Source of the DNA: CAZVYN01 sp964631125
GTDB lineage: Bacteria; Eisenbacteria; RBG-16-71-46; CAIMUX01
Assembly (NCBI GenBank): GCA_964631125.1
Contig: CAZVYN010000040.1
Span: 1-36,279, forward strand
Direction of reading: 5' to 3'
DNA length: 36,279 nt
Below the pieces are notes generated by a model, which saw only the letters and a list, made by a program, of their open reading frames with translations, ran no database searches and was not told the DNA's origin. This document shows, piece after piece, positions 1-7,710 of this stretch. The position numbers were made by a program, and so were the translations under genes. Numbering within the stretch: the stretch's first letter is position 1; the number at the start of each line of letters is the position of its first letter.

Positions 1-612
1 ACCCGTCCCTCCGCCATCGCCGCCTTCCTTCCCTGCGCCGCCTCAGGGGCCGTCCTCACGTTGATCGCGTTCGAGAATGAAGACTCCGGGCGCACCGCCC
101 GCATGCTCGACCACTCGCCCCTGGAATTCGGCGCCGACCCCGGCAATCTCTACGGCGACGGCCGTTTCCTCGCGGCCGGCAGCGTCGGGCTCTGGCTCGG
201 CGGCCGGCTGTTCCATGACGCCAACACGCAGAAAACCGGACGTGAACTGACGGAGGCGTTCGCGCTCAGCAGCGCGGCGGTCTGGTCGCTCAAGGTCGCG
301 GTGGGGCGCGAACGGCCCGATGGCGGGAGTTATTCCTTCCCTTCCGGGCACACCGCCACCGCCTTCGCGGTCGCGCCTGTGCTCATGGATCGATACGGCT
401 GGAAGGTGGGCGTCCCCGCCTACGCGCTCGCCACTGCCACCGCGCTCGGACGGATGGAAGACCGGCGCCACCATCTCTCCGATGTCATCGGCGGCGCGAC
501 GCTCGGCATCCTCATCGGGAAGTATGTCTCGCGCAGCGGCGGCGTCGGGTCGCTCCTCAGTCGCGTGCGAGTCGGTCAGAACAAGGTCGGGCTGGCGGTC
601 AAGTTCAACTGA
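1..612 (+). CDS. PAP2-family phosphatase (5'-truncated by window edge)
   Basis: Membrane-associated phosphatidic-acid-phosphatase-type 2 enzyme, expected to hydrolyse lipid or isoprenyl phosphates. The three PAP2 signature blocks are visible: K-x6-RP (K at the start of KVAVGRERP), PSGH (in SFPSGHTATAF), and R-x5-H-x3-D (in RMEDRRHHLSD). The catalytic His residues and the charge-relay Asp are therefore present. The frame is open to base 1 without a stop, and the residues before the TTG at 61 look like a hydrophobic signal or anchor segment, so the true start is probably outside the window. The stop is TGA at 610-612. It converges on an exported protein 22 bp away. The family is clear; the substrate cannot be told. 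Confidence 0.85.
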   Translation, partial: TRPSAIAAFLPCAASGAVLTLIAFENEDSGRTARMLDHSPLEFGADPGNLYGDGRFLAAGSVGLWLGGRLFHDANTQKTGRELTEAFALSSAAVWSLKVAVGRERPDGGSYSFPSGHTATAFAVAPVLMDRYGWKVGVPAYALATATALGRMEDRRHHLSDVIGGATLGILIGKYVSRSGGVGSLLSRVRVGQNKVGLAVKFN

Positions 613-634
613 CCGCGTCGATCGATTCGGCGTT

Positions 635-1297
635 TCAACGCGATAGCTCCACTCCGAGGAGCAGGTGCGCGGCGGCAAGTGTGAACCGGACCTCGCCCTC
701 CGCGATCGGAATGGCCACCCGCGAGAGGGTCGCCCTCGCTTCGCCGACCACGGCAACTCCTTCGAGCAGTGCGATGCTGCGCGCGATCCCTCCGCCGACG
801 ACCGGACCCGCCAGGTCATAGCCCCCTCCCAGTTCACCGCCGCGCTCGGCACGTCGCATTCCGCGCACGCTGCTCTCGGGATGTGCGACCACGACGCCGG
901 CCAACAGCGAGAGCGACGCCTCGGGCTTCTTCCAGATCCGCTGCAACGTGACGAGGTTGTAGCCATGCGAAATGGAGAACGACTCGATCTCCGGCGGAGC
1001 GTTGGTCAGGTAGAGCTTGTGGTGCATGAGTTCGAGCGCCCAGGCGCGATCGTTGCGCCAGCGGGAGAGGCGCACGGCCCACAGGATCGGCGGTTCGGAG
1101 GGACGGGACTCGAAGTCGGAGGTGAAGCGGAGAAGAGGGAAGGCGGCTTGCGTCAGGCGAGTCGGGGCGGGAGCGTTGGATGCGAGACAGGCGGAGGCGG
1201 CGAGGGTGAAGTGGACGGGCGTGGGCGGAGGGGTGGCGGCGGCGCCTGAGGAGAGCAGGAGCGCTAGGGTGAGGGCGGTCTCGGGGGACAACGGCAT
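635..1297 (-). CDS. Exported, probably outer-membrane-associated protein of unknown function
   Basis: The frame opens further upstream, but the ATG at 1297 is preferred. It has GGAGG 9 nt upstream, and it begins a signal-peptide-like stretch (MPLSPETALTLALLLSSGAAA). The mature part contains HHKLYLTNAPPEIESFSISHGYNLVTL, seen here in two pieces (HHKLYLTNAPPEIE and SFSISHGYN), and then alternating polar and apolar strands typical of small beta-barrel proteins. The C-terminus is LLLGVELSR. I recognise the His/Asn/Gly-rich core only as resembling uncharacterised exported proteins, so no function is assigned. It converges with the PAP2 gene (22 bp gap). Its 5' side faces a cluster of inverted repeats before the P5C dehydrogenase gene. 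About 220 residues. Confidence 0.6.
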   Translation of the reverse strand: MPLSPETALTLALLLSSGAAATPPPTPVHFTLAASACLASNAPAPTRLTQAAFPLLRFTSDFESRPSEPPILWAVRLSRWRNDRAWALELMHHKLYLTNAPPEIESFSISHGYNLVTLQRIWKKPEASLSLLAGVVVAHPESSVRGMRRAERGGELGGGYDLAGPVVGGGIARSIALLEGVAVVGEARATLSRVAIPIAEGEVRFTLAAAHLLLGVELSR

Positions 1298-1312
1298 CTG
1301 GGGCTTCCTCCG

Positions 1313-1386
1313 GGGCGGGAGAGTAGAGAGTAAGGAGGACACCGCTCGCTTAGCGAGCGGCGTCGTTATCGACTACTCTCCCGCCC
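1313..1386. repeat. Nested inverted repeat with inner hairpin
   Basis: Perfect 14-nt arms at 1313-1326 and 1373-1386 (gggcgggagagtag and its reverse complement) enclose a second perfect palindrome at 1342-1360 (8-nt arms ccgctcgc/gcgagcgg around tta). The block lies between two divergent genes, just outside the Shine-Dalgarno of the leftward gene. It could act as a bidirectional terminator or attenuator, or be a small mobile palindrome. No protein-binding role can be shown from sequence alone. Confidence 0.7.
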
Positions 1387-1392
1387 GCGAAG

Positions 1393-1411
1393 CTCGTCGC
1401 GAAGCGACGAG
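1393..1411. repeat. Perfect palindromic hairpin
   Basis: ctcgtcgc-gaa-gcgacgag: 8-nt perfect arms with a 3-nt loop. It lies 6 nt beyond the outer arm of the 1313-1386 inverted repeat and 42 nt before the P5C dehydrogenase start. It may form a hairpin in the 5' leader of that mRNA. Confidence 0.65.
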
Positions 1412-1453
1412 AACATGTGTCCGAAGGCGACCCCCGCGACGGAGATCTGATCG

Positions 1454-3067
1454 ATGGCGATGAACATTTCGATGCCGAAGCCGCAGAACTTCCCGAACCC
1501 GAACTACCGCGGCGACGACGCGCAGTGGAGCGCGCTGCAGGCGGCGGCCAAGCACCTCCCGAAGGGGATGGACGTCCCGCTGGTCATCGGCGGCGAGGAG
1601 ATCTTCACCAGCCAGAAGCTGGAGTCGATCGATCCGCACTCGGGTGAAGTCTTCTGCACGGGACAGGCAGCCACGCCGGAGCTGGCGCAGAAGGCGGTCG
1701 ACGCGGCCCTCGCCGCGAAGGACGCCTGGGCCAGTCTGCCGATCGAGTCGCGCATCCAGAAGTTCCGCGACCTGGAGTGGGTGCTGCACCAGCGCCAGCA
1801 TGAGTTCATCGCCGTCACCATGGCCGAGTGCGGCTACATCTCGACCGAAGTGGCGGTCGAGTGGGCCGAGGTGATCGATTTCATCCGCTTCAATCCCTGG
1901 TTCTATCTGGAGCTGTCGCGCGTCTCGATGGGCGACGGCCAGCACGAGACGAACACGATGAACCTGCGCCCACTGAAAGGCTTCACCGCCGCGATCACGC
2001 CGTTCAATTTTCCGATCGCGATCGGCTACAACCTCCCCACCGTCATGGCGCTCTGCGGCAACACGGTCGTCTGGAAGCCTTCCACCGACAGCCTGATGAC
2101 CGCGTGGATGCTGATGCGCGCGCTGCGCGACGCCGATTTCCCGCCCGGTGTGATCAACATGCTGACCGGCTCCGGCGCGAAGACGATGCCTGCCGTGTTG
2201 CGCCATCCCCAGATCACCGCCTGCAACTTCACCGGCAGCTTCGACACGGCGCGCGACATCGGTCAGAACCTGATGGGGAAAGAGATCCCGCGGCCGCACT
2301 TCCCGCGCTTCGTCGCCGAGACGGGCGGGAAGGACTTCTTGGTCGTCGACGAGCACTGCAACGTCTGGGACGTCGCCGCGCAGATCGTGACGGGCGCATT
2401 CGGACGCAGCGGCCAGAAGTGCTCGGCCAACTCGCTCGTGCTGCCGCACAAGAAGGTCTGGCCCGATCTGAAGGCTGCGATCCTCGAACAACTGAAGAGC
2501 TTCAAGGTCGGTCACGCGACCGATCGCGCCACCGATATGGGGCCGGTGATCAACGCCGGCGCCTTCGCCACCATCACCGGATTCATCCAGCGGGCGAAGG
2601 AAGACTCGAAGGTGAAGCTGGTGCACGGCGGCGAGTACTCAGCGGCCAAGGGCTATTACATTCAGCCGACGATCTTCGAAGTGGCGGCCGACCGGCACGA
2701 ACTGGTCAACGTCGAGATCTTCGGGCCGGTCGTGGCGGTGCGCGTCGTCGACGATGTCGAGCACGCGATCCGCGTCATCCAAGGGAATGACTACCGACTG
2801 ACCGGCGCCGTCTGGTCGAGCGACGAGTCGTTCCTCGCCAAGTGGGTTCCTGTCTTGGGCGAGTACGCCGGCAACTTCTACGTGAACCGCAAGACGACCG
2901 GCGCGGTGGTCGACCAACAGCCGTTCGGCGGCGACGGCGCGAGCGGCACCAACTACAAGGCCGGCGGCATGTGGTACCTGCTCCAGTTCCTGAGCCAGGG
3001 AACGGTCACGCGCCGTCATGCCCGGGTCCTCCCGAAGCCGGGCCCGTGGGGATGGCTCGATCGCTGA
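1454..3067 (+). CDS. pruA: L-glutamate gamma-semialdehyde (delta-1-pyrroline-5-carboxylate) dehydrogenase
   Basis: NAD-dependent oxidation of glutamate semialdehyde/P5C to glutamate, the second step of proline catabolism, in the cytoplasm. The 537 residues carry the aldehyde dehydrogenase hallmarks: TPFNFP at about 182-187 and WKPS with K208 for cofactor binding, the general-base Glu289 in VAETGGKD, and the nucleophile Cys323 in GRSGQKCSANS. The length and the GRSGQKCSA/ETGGKD wording match the stand-alone (monofunctional) P5CDH type rather than the PutA fusion. The ATG at 1454 has a GGAG about 10 nt upstream. No proline dehydrogenase lies alongside. A flippase starts 24 bp downstream on the same strand, so co-transcription is possible. 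Confidence 0.92.
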   Translation: MAMNISMPKPQNFPNPNYRGDDAQWSALQAAAKHLPKGMDVPLVIGGEEIFTSQKLESIDPHSGEVFCTGQAATPELAQKAVDAALAAKDAWASLPIESRIQKFRDLEWVLHQRQHEFIAVTMAECGYISTEVAVEWAEVIDFIRFNPWFYLELSRVSMGDGQHETNTMNLRPLKGFTAAITPFNFPIAIGYNLPTVMALCGNTVVWKPSTDSLMTAWMLMRALRDADFPPGVINMLTGSGAKTMPAVLRHPQITACNFTGSFDTARDIGQNLMGKEIPRPHFPRFVAETGGKDFLVVDEHCNVWDVAAQIVTGAFGRSGQKCSANSLVLPHKKVWPDLKAAILEQLKSFKVGHATDRATDMGPVINAGAFATITGFIQRAKEDSKVKLVHGGEYSAAKGYYIQPTIFEVAADRHELVNVEIFGPVVAVRVVDDVEHAIRVIQGNDYRLTGAVWSSDESFLAKWVPVLGEYAGNFYVNRKTTGAVVDQQPFGGDGASGTNYKAGGMWYLLQFLSQGTVTRRHARVLPKPGPWGWLDR

Positions 3068-3091
3068 GTGACTAGCTAAGTGACTAGCTAG
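3068..3091 (+). repeat. Two tandem 12-bp start-Thr-Ser-stop units
   Basis: Directly after the P5C dehydrogenase stop come gtgactagctaa and gtgactagctag, two 12-bp copies differing only at the last base. Each reads GTG-Thr-Ser-stop in the same frame as the following flippase, whose own GTG starts where a third copy would begin (gtgagc at 3092). This may be a chance duplication or a minimal upstream-ORF leader. Confidence 0.75.
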
Positions 3092-4636
3092 GTGAGCGCC
3101 GAACCGGTCCGCGCAAAGCCGAGAGGTCTGACCCGCCTCGCCGTGCGCAATGGCGCGGTGGCGTTCTTCACCCGCATCTCCGGTCTGCTCTCGGGGATGG
3201 TGCTCACCCCGATCGTGCTCGGCGCTCTCGGTCGCGATCTCTACGGCGTCGTCACGGTCACCGGCTCGACCTTCGACTACCTCACGCTCCTGCGCGGCGG
3301 ACTCGGCGAGGCGACGCGACGCCACGTCACGCTGCACGCGCACTCCGCGCATCCCGAGAAGGCGCGCGCCTACTACGCCGCCGGTTTCTGGTGGGGACTG
3401 GTCCTGCGCTTGGGCCTGCTCGCCGCCGGCCTCGCGCTCGCCGCGCCGCTCGCAGCGATGTTGAAGGTCGCGCCCGAGCTGCGGCCCGATGCGGTTCTCG
3501 GCATCTCGCTCATCTTCGTCGCGGCGGTGCTGACCGATACGAGCTCGGTGCTCGAGGTGCCGGTCTACGCCACTGGCAAGATCTCCACCATCTCGATCGC
3601 GCGCGGGATTCTCACGTGGCTGCGCGTCGGCGCAGTGATCGCCGGGCTCACCTTCGTCTCGAAAACGCTCCCGGTCTACGGGACCGCGCTGATTGTCACT
3701 TCGTCGATCGCACTGGGACTCTTCATCGCGCTCGCCTCGCGCACGCGCCTCGTCGGCGCCGCCATCCCGCGTCCTTACTTCGGCGACGCCAAACTACGGA
3801 AAGAGATCTTCACCTACGGCGGACTCTTCCTCGTGGTGCAGACCTCGTCGCTCTTGTACCTCTCCGCCGACAACCTCTTGATCGGCGCGATCTACGGACC
3901 CGGCGCCGTCACCGCCTACTCGTTCGGGGTGCGTTGGGCGCCGATCGTGGGCGGCTTCGTGCATTCACTGGTCGGACCGATCGCGCCGCTCTTCACGCAG
4001 CTCGAGGCGCACGGCCAAGAAGACCGCACGCGCGCCGCCATCCTGCGCGCCGTCACCATCACCTCGGCCCTCGCCGTCCCGGCGTGCCTCGTCCCCTGTG
4101 TGGTCGGTGACCTGTTCCTCATGCACTGGGTCGGCGAAGAGTACCAATCGTCCGCCCGATACATGTGGGTGATGCTCGGCGCCGCCACCATCGAGACCGC
4201 CTTCTCGCCCGTCTGGGCCGCCATGATGGGCCGCGGTCGCGTCGGCTGGATCGCGGGCGGCGACCTCCTGGTCGCCGTCGGCAACGTCATCTTCAGCCTC
4301 ATCCTCGGCGTCGTCTTGGGCTTCGGACTCTTGGGCTTCGCGCTCGGCAACGCCCTCGCCCTCTTGGCCAAGAACCTGCTGTTACGCCCGATGGTCGCGC
4401 GCCGCGAAACCGCGCTCCCTCCCGCTTCGCAGTTCATGCGGCCGCTGGTGCGAGCGCTCGCCGGCGGCGCCCCCGGCCTGCTGCTCCTCTTCTTCACCCG
4501 CCCCTACTACAGCGGAAGCTTGCTCACCGTCGTTTTGGCGGCGCTAGCCGGCGGCGTCCTCGTGCTCTTCGGTTCGGCCTGGGCCTCGATCGGCCGCCAA
4601 GGATTCCGTACGCTGCGGGCGGAGGCGGGGCGATAA
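3092..4636 (+). CDS. Polysaccharide/lipid-linked oligosaccharide flippase (MOP superfamily, Wzx-like)
   Basis: Integral inner-membrane protein of 514 residues with about a dozen to fourteen hydrophobic segments. It begins with an amphipathic N-terminus (GAVAFFTRISGLLSGMVLTP) and a loop LGALGRDLYGVVT typical of Wzx/MATE-like exporters. The likely role is to flip undecaprenyl-linked glycans for surface polysaccharide. The GTG at 3092 is the first usable start that keeps the whole first helix. It lacks a good Shine-Dalgarno and follows two in-frame GTG-Thr-Ser-stop units, so translation may depend on coupling to the upstream gene. Other glycan genes lie at 14.8, 21.6 and 25.9-29.5 kb, but there is no complete O-antigen or capsule cluster here. 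The substrate is unknown. Confidence 0.8.
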   Translation: MSAEPVRAKPRGLTRLAVRNGAVAFFTRISGLLSGMVLTPIVLGALGRDLYGVVTVTGSTFDYLTLLRGGLGEATRRHVTLHAHSAHPEKARAYYAAGFWWGLVLRLGLLAAGLALAAPLAAMLKVAPELRPDAVLGISLIFVAAVLTDTSSVLEVPVYATGKISTISIARGILTWLRVGAVIAGLTFVSKTLPVYGTALIVTSSIALGLFIALASRTRLVGAAIPRPYFGDAKLRKEIFTYGGLFLVVQTSSLLYLSADNLLIGAIYGPGAVTAYSFGVRWAPIVGGFVHSLVGPIAPLFTQLEAHGQEDRTRAAILRAVTITSALAVPACLVPCVVGDLFLMHWVGEEYQSSARYMWVMLGAATIETAFSPVWAAMMGRGRVGWIAGGDLLVAVGNVIFSLILGVVLGFGLLGFALGNALALLAKNLLLRPMVARRETALPPASQFMRPLVRALAGGAPGLLLLFFTRPYYSGSLLTVVLAALAGGVLVLFGSAWASIGRQGFRTLRAEAGR

Positions 4637-4723
4637 ACCAGAGCAGCATTCGGCGCGCCGACCCGTCTTTCTCCTTGCTCGCGCGCCCTGCGGAGGACTT
4701 GATCGGCCTAGTGTCTGCTGAGT

Positions 4724-4996
4724 CTATGGGTTCTTCAGCGTCTTGTCGTGATCACCAACGACGCGAAGATAGAGCGTGCCTTCGTGGATCTGGAACGTCA
4801 GGCGGTACTTCCTCGTCACGCTCGCTTCCCAGATGGCCGGCGTCCCCTGGATGCGCTTCGCGCGGAGGCCCGGATGGAAGGGCGTGTTCCCCTCCTTCGC
4901 GGCCAGGAGGCGAATGGTTTTGTCGACGCGGACCTGGAGCCCGGGGGGAAGCTCGCGGTAGTGGCGTGCGAAGGTCTCGGTGAAGACGACCTTCAT
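4724..4996 (-). CDS. RelE/ParE-superfamily toxin
   Basis: A 90-residue protein with the compact RelE/YafQ/ParE fold pattern: MKVVFTETFARHYRELP at the start (basic first helix), LRAKRIQGTPAIWEASVTRKYRLTF in the middle (conserved Arg before the core strands), and LRVVGDHDKTLKNP at the end, with the G-x-H-D-x-x motif common in this family. The likely activity is ribosome-dependent mRNA cleavage or a related growth-arrest function, neutralised by the partner. Its ATG overlaps the 3' end of the antitoxin gene by 4 bp, so the two genes are translationally coupled with the antitoxin first. It ends 87 bp from the convergent flippase gene. Confidence 0.82.
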   Translation of the reverse strand: MKVVFTETFARHYRELPPGLQVRVDKTIRLLAAKEGNTPFHPGLRAKRIQGTPAIWEASVTRKYRLTFQIHEGTLYLRVVGDHDKTLKNP

Positions 4997-5292
4997 CGTC
5001 GTGTCGTTGTCTTTCGTGTTCCCTTGAGCCGCGCGATTGCGTCGTCGGCGGACGATGCCTCCGTCACGCGGCCGGCGAGAAAGTCAGCGTTCGCCTGCCG
5101 CTCTAGCGCGGCCCACTCAGGGCTCCAGAACCACGCCTGCTCGGCGTCCATCTCGAGAACCGGCGTGATGAGGATGCCCTCAGGGGTCGCGGCAACCGTG
5201 ACGAACTGCCCCTCGACGAGCGGGTAGGTCCGGCGGACCTCCTCGGGGATCGTTACCTGGAACTTGCGCCTGATCCGCGCCTTGGTTGGCAT
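4993..5292 (-). CDS. AbrB/MazE/SpoVT-type antitoxin
   Basis: A 99-residue protein. The N-terminal half is a swapped-hairpin AbrB DNA-binding domain (RRKFQVTIPEEVRRTYPL followed by EGQFVTVAATPEGILITP). The C-terminal half is a charged toxin-binding tail containing WFWSPEWAALERQANADF and ending in a basic stretch. It has a GGGAGG Shine-Dalgarno 7-8 nt before the ATG. As first gene of the pair it should repress the shared promoter in the 5293-5400 interval, where short imperfect repeats (tagt/acta) are seen but no clean operator. An AbrB-fold antitoxin with a RelE-fold toxin is a known mixed combination, less common than MazEF or RelBE. Confidence 0.82.
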   Translation of the reverse strand: MPTKARIRRKFQVTIPEEVRRTYPLVEGQFVTVAATPEGILITPVLEMDAEQAWFWSPEWAALERQANADFLAGRVTEASSADDAIARLKGTRKTTTRR

Positions 5293-5492
5293 CTCGGCCT
5301 CCCTGGTCGTCGTGGAAAGGTAGTTGGAAAGTCGTACTGTCAGACTATCCTATCGGCCGACTGCTGCCCAGTCTCCAGGGGGCGCCAGATACTCGAGGAA
5401 GCGCCTCGATCAACGCCCCGCTCGACCCTGAGCGTCAGGGCAGCCACCTCGCGACCCCCGTGGCTGGCGCTGGAGTCGGTCCTGTGATGCGG

Positions 5493-5500
5493 TAGACTGC
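5493..5500 (+). promoter_or_regulatory. Candidate -10 promoter element (TAGACTGC)
   Basis: TAGACT fits the TAnnnT form of a sigma-70 -10 box and lies 57 nt before the ATG of the PP-loop protein. The same octamer occurs ahead of purE and, on the other strand, ahead of the M36 protease and the first PEP-CTERM gene. No convincing -35 hexamer is visible here. Confidence 0.4.
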
Positions 5501-5554
5501 GCCCGCGGTCGCCGACCGATCGGCACGGCGAATCACCCAGAGGACTCAGCCCCG

Positions 5555-6787
5555 ATGCGTCTGCGTGAGATTCGCCGAGAGAGCAAGGGCGGCGAGGTCC
5601 GCTTGACCGCGTCGGTCGAGCGTGCGAGCGGAGAAACACTCGATCTCTGGTTCGCCTTCCCCGAGAGCGCGGCCGAGCTGGTCACGGCCGACGTCGATCC
5701 GTTCATCCCCCTGCTCCTGCCGGTCTGCGCCTTCCAGGGCGAGCCGTTGGAGATCGACTTGCCGGTCTCGCCGCGACTCTTGCACTCGCTTCCCGAGCTG
5801 CGCGCGATCTACACGCAGTGGTTTCCGGCGGAGACGAAGCCGTTCGAGATCACCGCGCGCGCGAGCGCGGAACCTCGCATCCCCGGAAGCGCGACCGCCG
5901 CCTTCGCCTCGCTCGGCGTCGACTCGACCTACACGATGGTGAAGGCGCAGCGAGATCCGCGTCCCTACCTCCCGCCGTTGCGCCATCTGATCTATATGGA
6001 GGGAGTCGAGACGGTTTTGGAGCGGCAGAATGACACCACCGACATCGCGACGCGCCTACGGGAGATCGCAGAGGCGCGGGGTCTCACCCTCATCACCGGC
6101 CGCGCGAACTTCCGCTCGTACTTCAAGCTCGACTGGCTGCGGCACTACTTCGGCGCGGGCCTGTCCGGCGTCGGTCTGGCGCTCTCCCACGGACTCGGCG
6201 CGGTCCTGATCCCGGCCAGCGACGGCTACAGCGAGGGACACGGCCCGTTGGGGAGTCATCCCCTGCTCGATCCGCTCTATTCGACCGAGGCGACATCGAT
6301 CGTGCACGACGGTTGCGAAGCGGCGCGTCCGTGGAAGATCGCCTACCTGGTGGAGCACGCGCCCGAACTCGTGGGCGACCTGCGCGTCTGCCTGGAGAAC
6401 GACGGCGGCCCGCAGAACTGCGGCCGTTGCATGAAGTGCGTTCGGACCGCGCTCACGATCGCGGTGCTCGGTCGGCTCGATCTGGCGCGGAGTCTGCCGA
6501 GGGAACTCCCCGCCGACTGGGAAGAGATCCTCGTCGATTCTTGCTACTCGGTCGGGAGAGTCAAGACGATCGCTGCGGTCAGCGAGTACGCACGAGAGGT
6601 CGGCGCTGACGCGCAGTTGCAGGCAGCCATCGATCGGACCCTCGCCCGCGCAAAGCAGCGACAGGCCTGGCTCGCGCGCGTACAAGATTGGGAATCGCGA
6701 TCCGGCCTCGGTTGGATTCGCGGAGCGCGCACCCTGCGGGGCGACGTCCGACGGCTCATCCGCCGACGCCCCCCGCGCGGGCAATAG
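5555..6787 (+). CDS. PP-loop (adenine nucleotide alpha-hydrolase-like) protein with Cys-rich zinc motif
   Basis: A 410-residue cytoplasmic protein. Residues 119-124 read SLGVDS inside AAFASLGVDSTYTM, a PP-loop with the second position Leu instead of the usual Gly of SGGVDS. A Cys cluster (CGRCMKC at 289-295, preceded by C279) matches the zinc-binding tail found in QueC-like enzymes and in relatives inside glycan clusters. The segment GPLGSHPLLDPLYSTE lies between them. The architecture suggests ATP-dependent activation of a carboxylate or amide, on an unknown substrate. The start at 5555 has AGAGG about 16 nt upstream, which is weak. The gene stands alone between the toxin-antitoxin pair and htpX, and its stop codon is the first unit of a heptamer repeat. 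Confidence 0.62.
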   Translation: MRLREIRRESKGGEVRLTASVERASGETLDLWFAFPESAAELVTADVDPFIPLLLPVCAFQGEPLEIDLPVSPRLLHSLPELRAIYTQWFPAETKPFEITARASAEPRIPGSATAAFASLGVDSTYTMVKAQRDPRPYLPPLRHLIYMEGVETVLERQNDTTDIATRLREIAEARGLTLITGRANFRSYFKLDWLRHYFGAGLSGVGLALSHGLGAVLIPASDGYSEGHGPLGSHPLLDPLYSTEATSIVHDGCEAARPWKIAYLVEHAPELVGDLRVCLENDGGPQNCGRCMKCVRTALTIAVLGRLDLARSLPRELPADWEEILVDSCYSVGRVKTIAAVSEYAREVGADAQLQAAIDRTLARAKQRQAWLARVQDWESRSGLGWIRGARTLRGDVRRLIRRRPPRGQ

Positions 6788-6833
6788 AACCTAGAACCTA
6801 GAACCTAGAACCTAGAACCTAGAACCTAGAACA
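6785..6833. repeat. Heptanucleotide tandem repeat (tagaacc, 6 full copies plus one variant)
   Basis: Six exact copies of tagaacc at 6785-6826, followed by tagaaca at 6827-6833. The first copy supplies the TAG stop of the rightward PP-loop gene (6785-6787). The other end supplies the TAG stop of the leftward htpX gene (cta at 6826-6828). Because 7 is not divisible by 3, the array carries TAG in all frames on the top strand and CTA-derived stops on the bottom, a universal stop block. Confidence 0.95.
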
Positions 6834-7710
6834 CAGGCTGCGACTGCAACGCCGCGATCCGGTCCTCGAGCGGCGGATGCGTCGAGAAGAGCTTCATCCC
6901 CCTGCGATCAGAGATCTTGAGCGTCGCGAGCGCCGGATGCGACCCGTCGATCTGCTCCTGGTTCTGCTGCAAGCGCCGCAACGCCGCCACCATCTTGTCG
7001 CGCCCGGCGAACTTCGCCCCACCCGCATCGGCGCGGAACTCGCGGTACCGCGAGAACCAAGCCGTCACCATCGAGCCCAGGATCCCGAACCCGATCTGGA
7101 AGACGATCAACACGACGAAGCTGACCACGCCCGCGATCCGTTCATCGACGAAACGCCGCGCCGCGAACGCCGCGATCCGCGCGAAGAACATGACGAACGC
7201 GTTGATCACGCCCTGGAGCAGAGTCATGGTGACCATGTCGCCGTTCGCGATGTGCGCGATCTCGTGCCCGAGGACGCCTTCGATCTCCGGCTCACTCATC
7301 CCCTGGAGCAAACCCGTCGACACCGCCACCAGCGACATCGACTTGCTCGGCCCCGTCGCGAACGCATTCACCTCCGGCGACTCATAGAAACCGACTTCCG
7401 GAGTCTTCGGCAGTCCCGCATCTCGCGACAACCGCTCCACCGTGCGGTAGAGCCGATCCAGCTCCGGTTGCCCCGTCGCGCCGTTCACCAGCTTCACGCC
7501 CACCGACTGCTTGGCGATCCACCGCGACATCGCGAGCGAGATCAACGACGCGCCCATGCCCCAGATCAGACAGAAGATCGCAAGCTGCGTGATCTGGATC
7601 TGCCCCCCCGGCCCCATGTACCCGCCGATCTTCAGCAGCGACATGACCACCGACAGCGTCAACACGATCAGCAGGTTCGTAGCCAGGAACAAAAAGACGC
7701 GCTTACCCAT
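6826..7710 (-). CDS. htpX: Zinc metalloprotease HtpX
   Basis: Membrane-bound M48 endopeptidase for quality control of inner-membrane proteins. The start is placed at the ATG at 7710 (MGKRVFLFLATNLL), which has GGAGG 9 nt upstream and gives 294 residues, close to E. coli HtpX; the longer frame to 7794 adds a non-conserved stretch. Visible features: two N-terminal transmembrane helices (about residues 5-25 and 40-62), HEIAH at 149-153 (zinc ligands and catalytic Glu), a further pair of hydrophobic helices (about 165-180 and 193-217), and the third ligand E224 in REFRADAGG. Its 3' end lies inside the heptamer array and it converges on the PP-loop gene. It marks the left border of the accessory island. 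Confidence 0.95.
   Translation of the reverse strand: MGKRVFLFLATNLLIVLTLSVVMSLLKIGGYMGPGGQIQITQLAIFCLIWGMGASLISLAMSRWIAKQSVGVKLVNGATGQPELDRLYRTVERLSRDAGLPKTPEVGFYESPEVNAFATGPSKSMSLVAVSTGLLQGMSEPEIEGVLGHEIAHIANGDMVTMTLLQGVINAFVMFFARIAAFAARRFVDERIAGVVSFVVLIVFQIGFGILGSMVTAWFSRYREFRADAGGAKFAGRDKMVAALRRLQQNQEQIDGSHPALATLKISDRRGMKLFSTHPPLEDRIAALQSQPVF

Noticed and set aside
1373..2626. Long open frame on the minus strand over the P5C dehydrogenase
   Set aside because: Arg/Asp/His-rich translation with no motif, an antisense shadow of a GC-rich gene; the plus-strand frame has every family motif.
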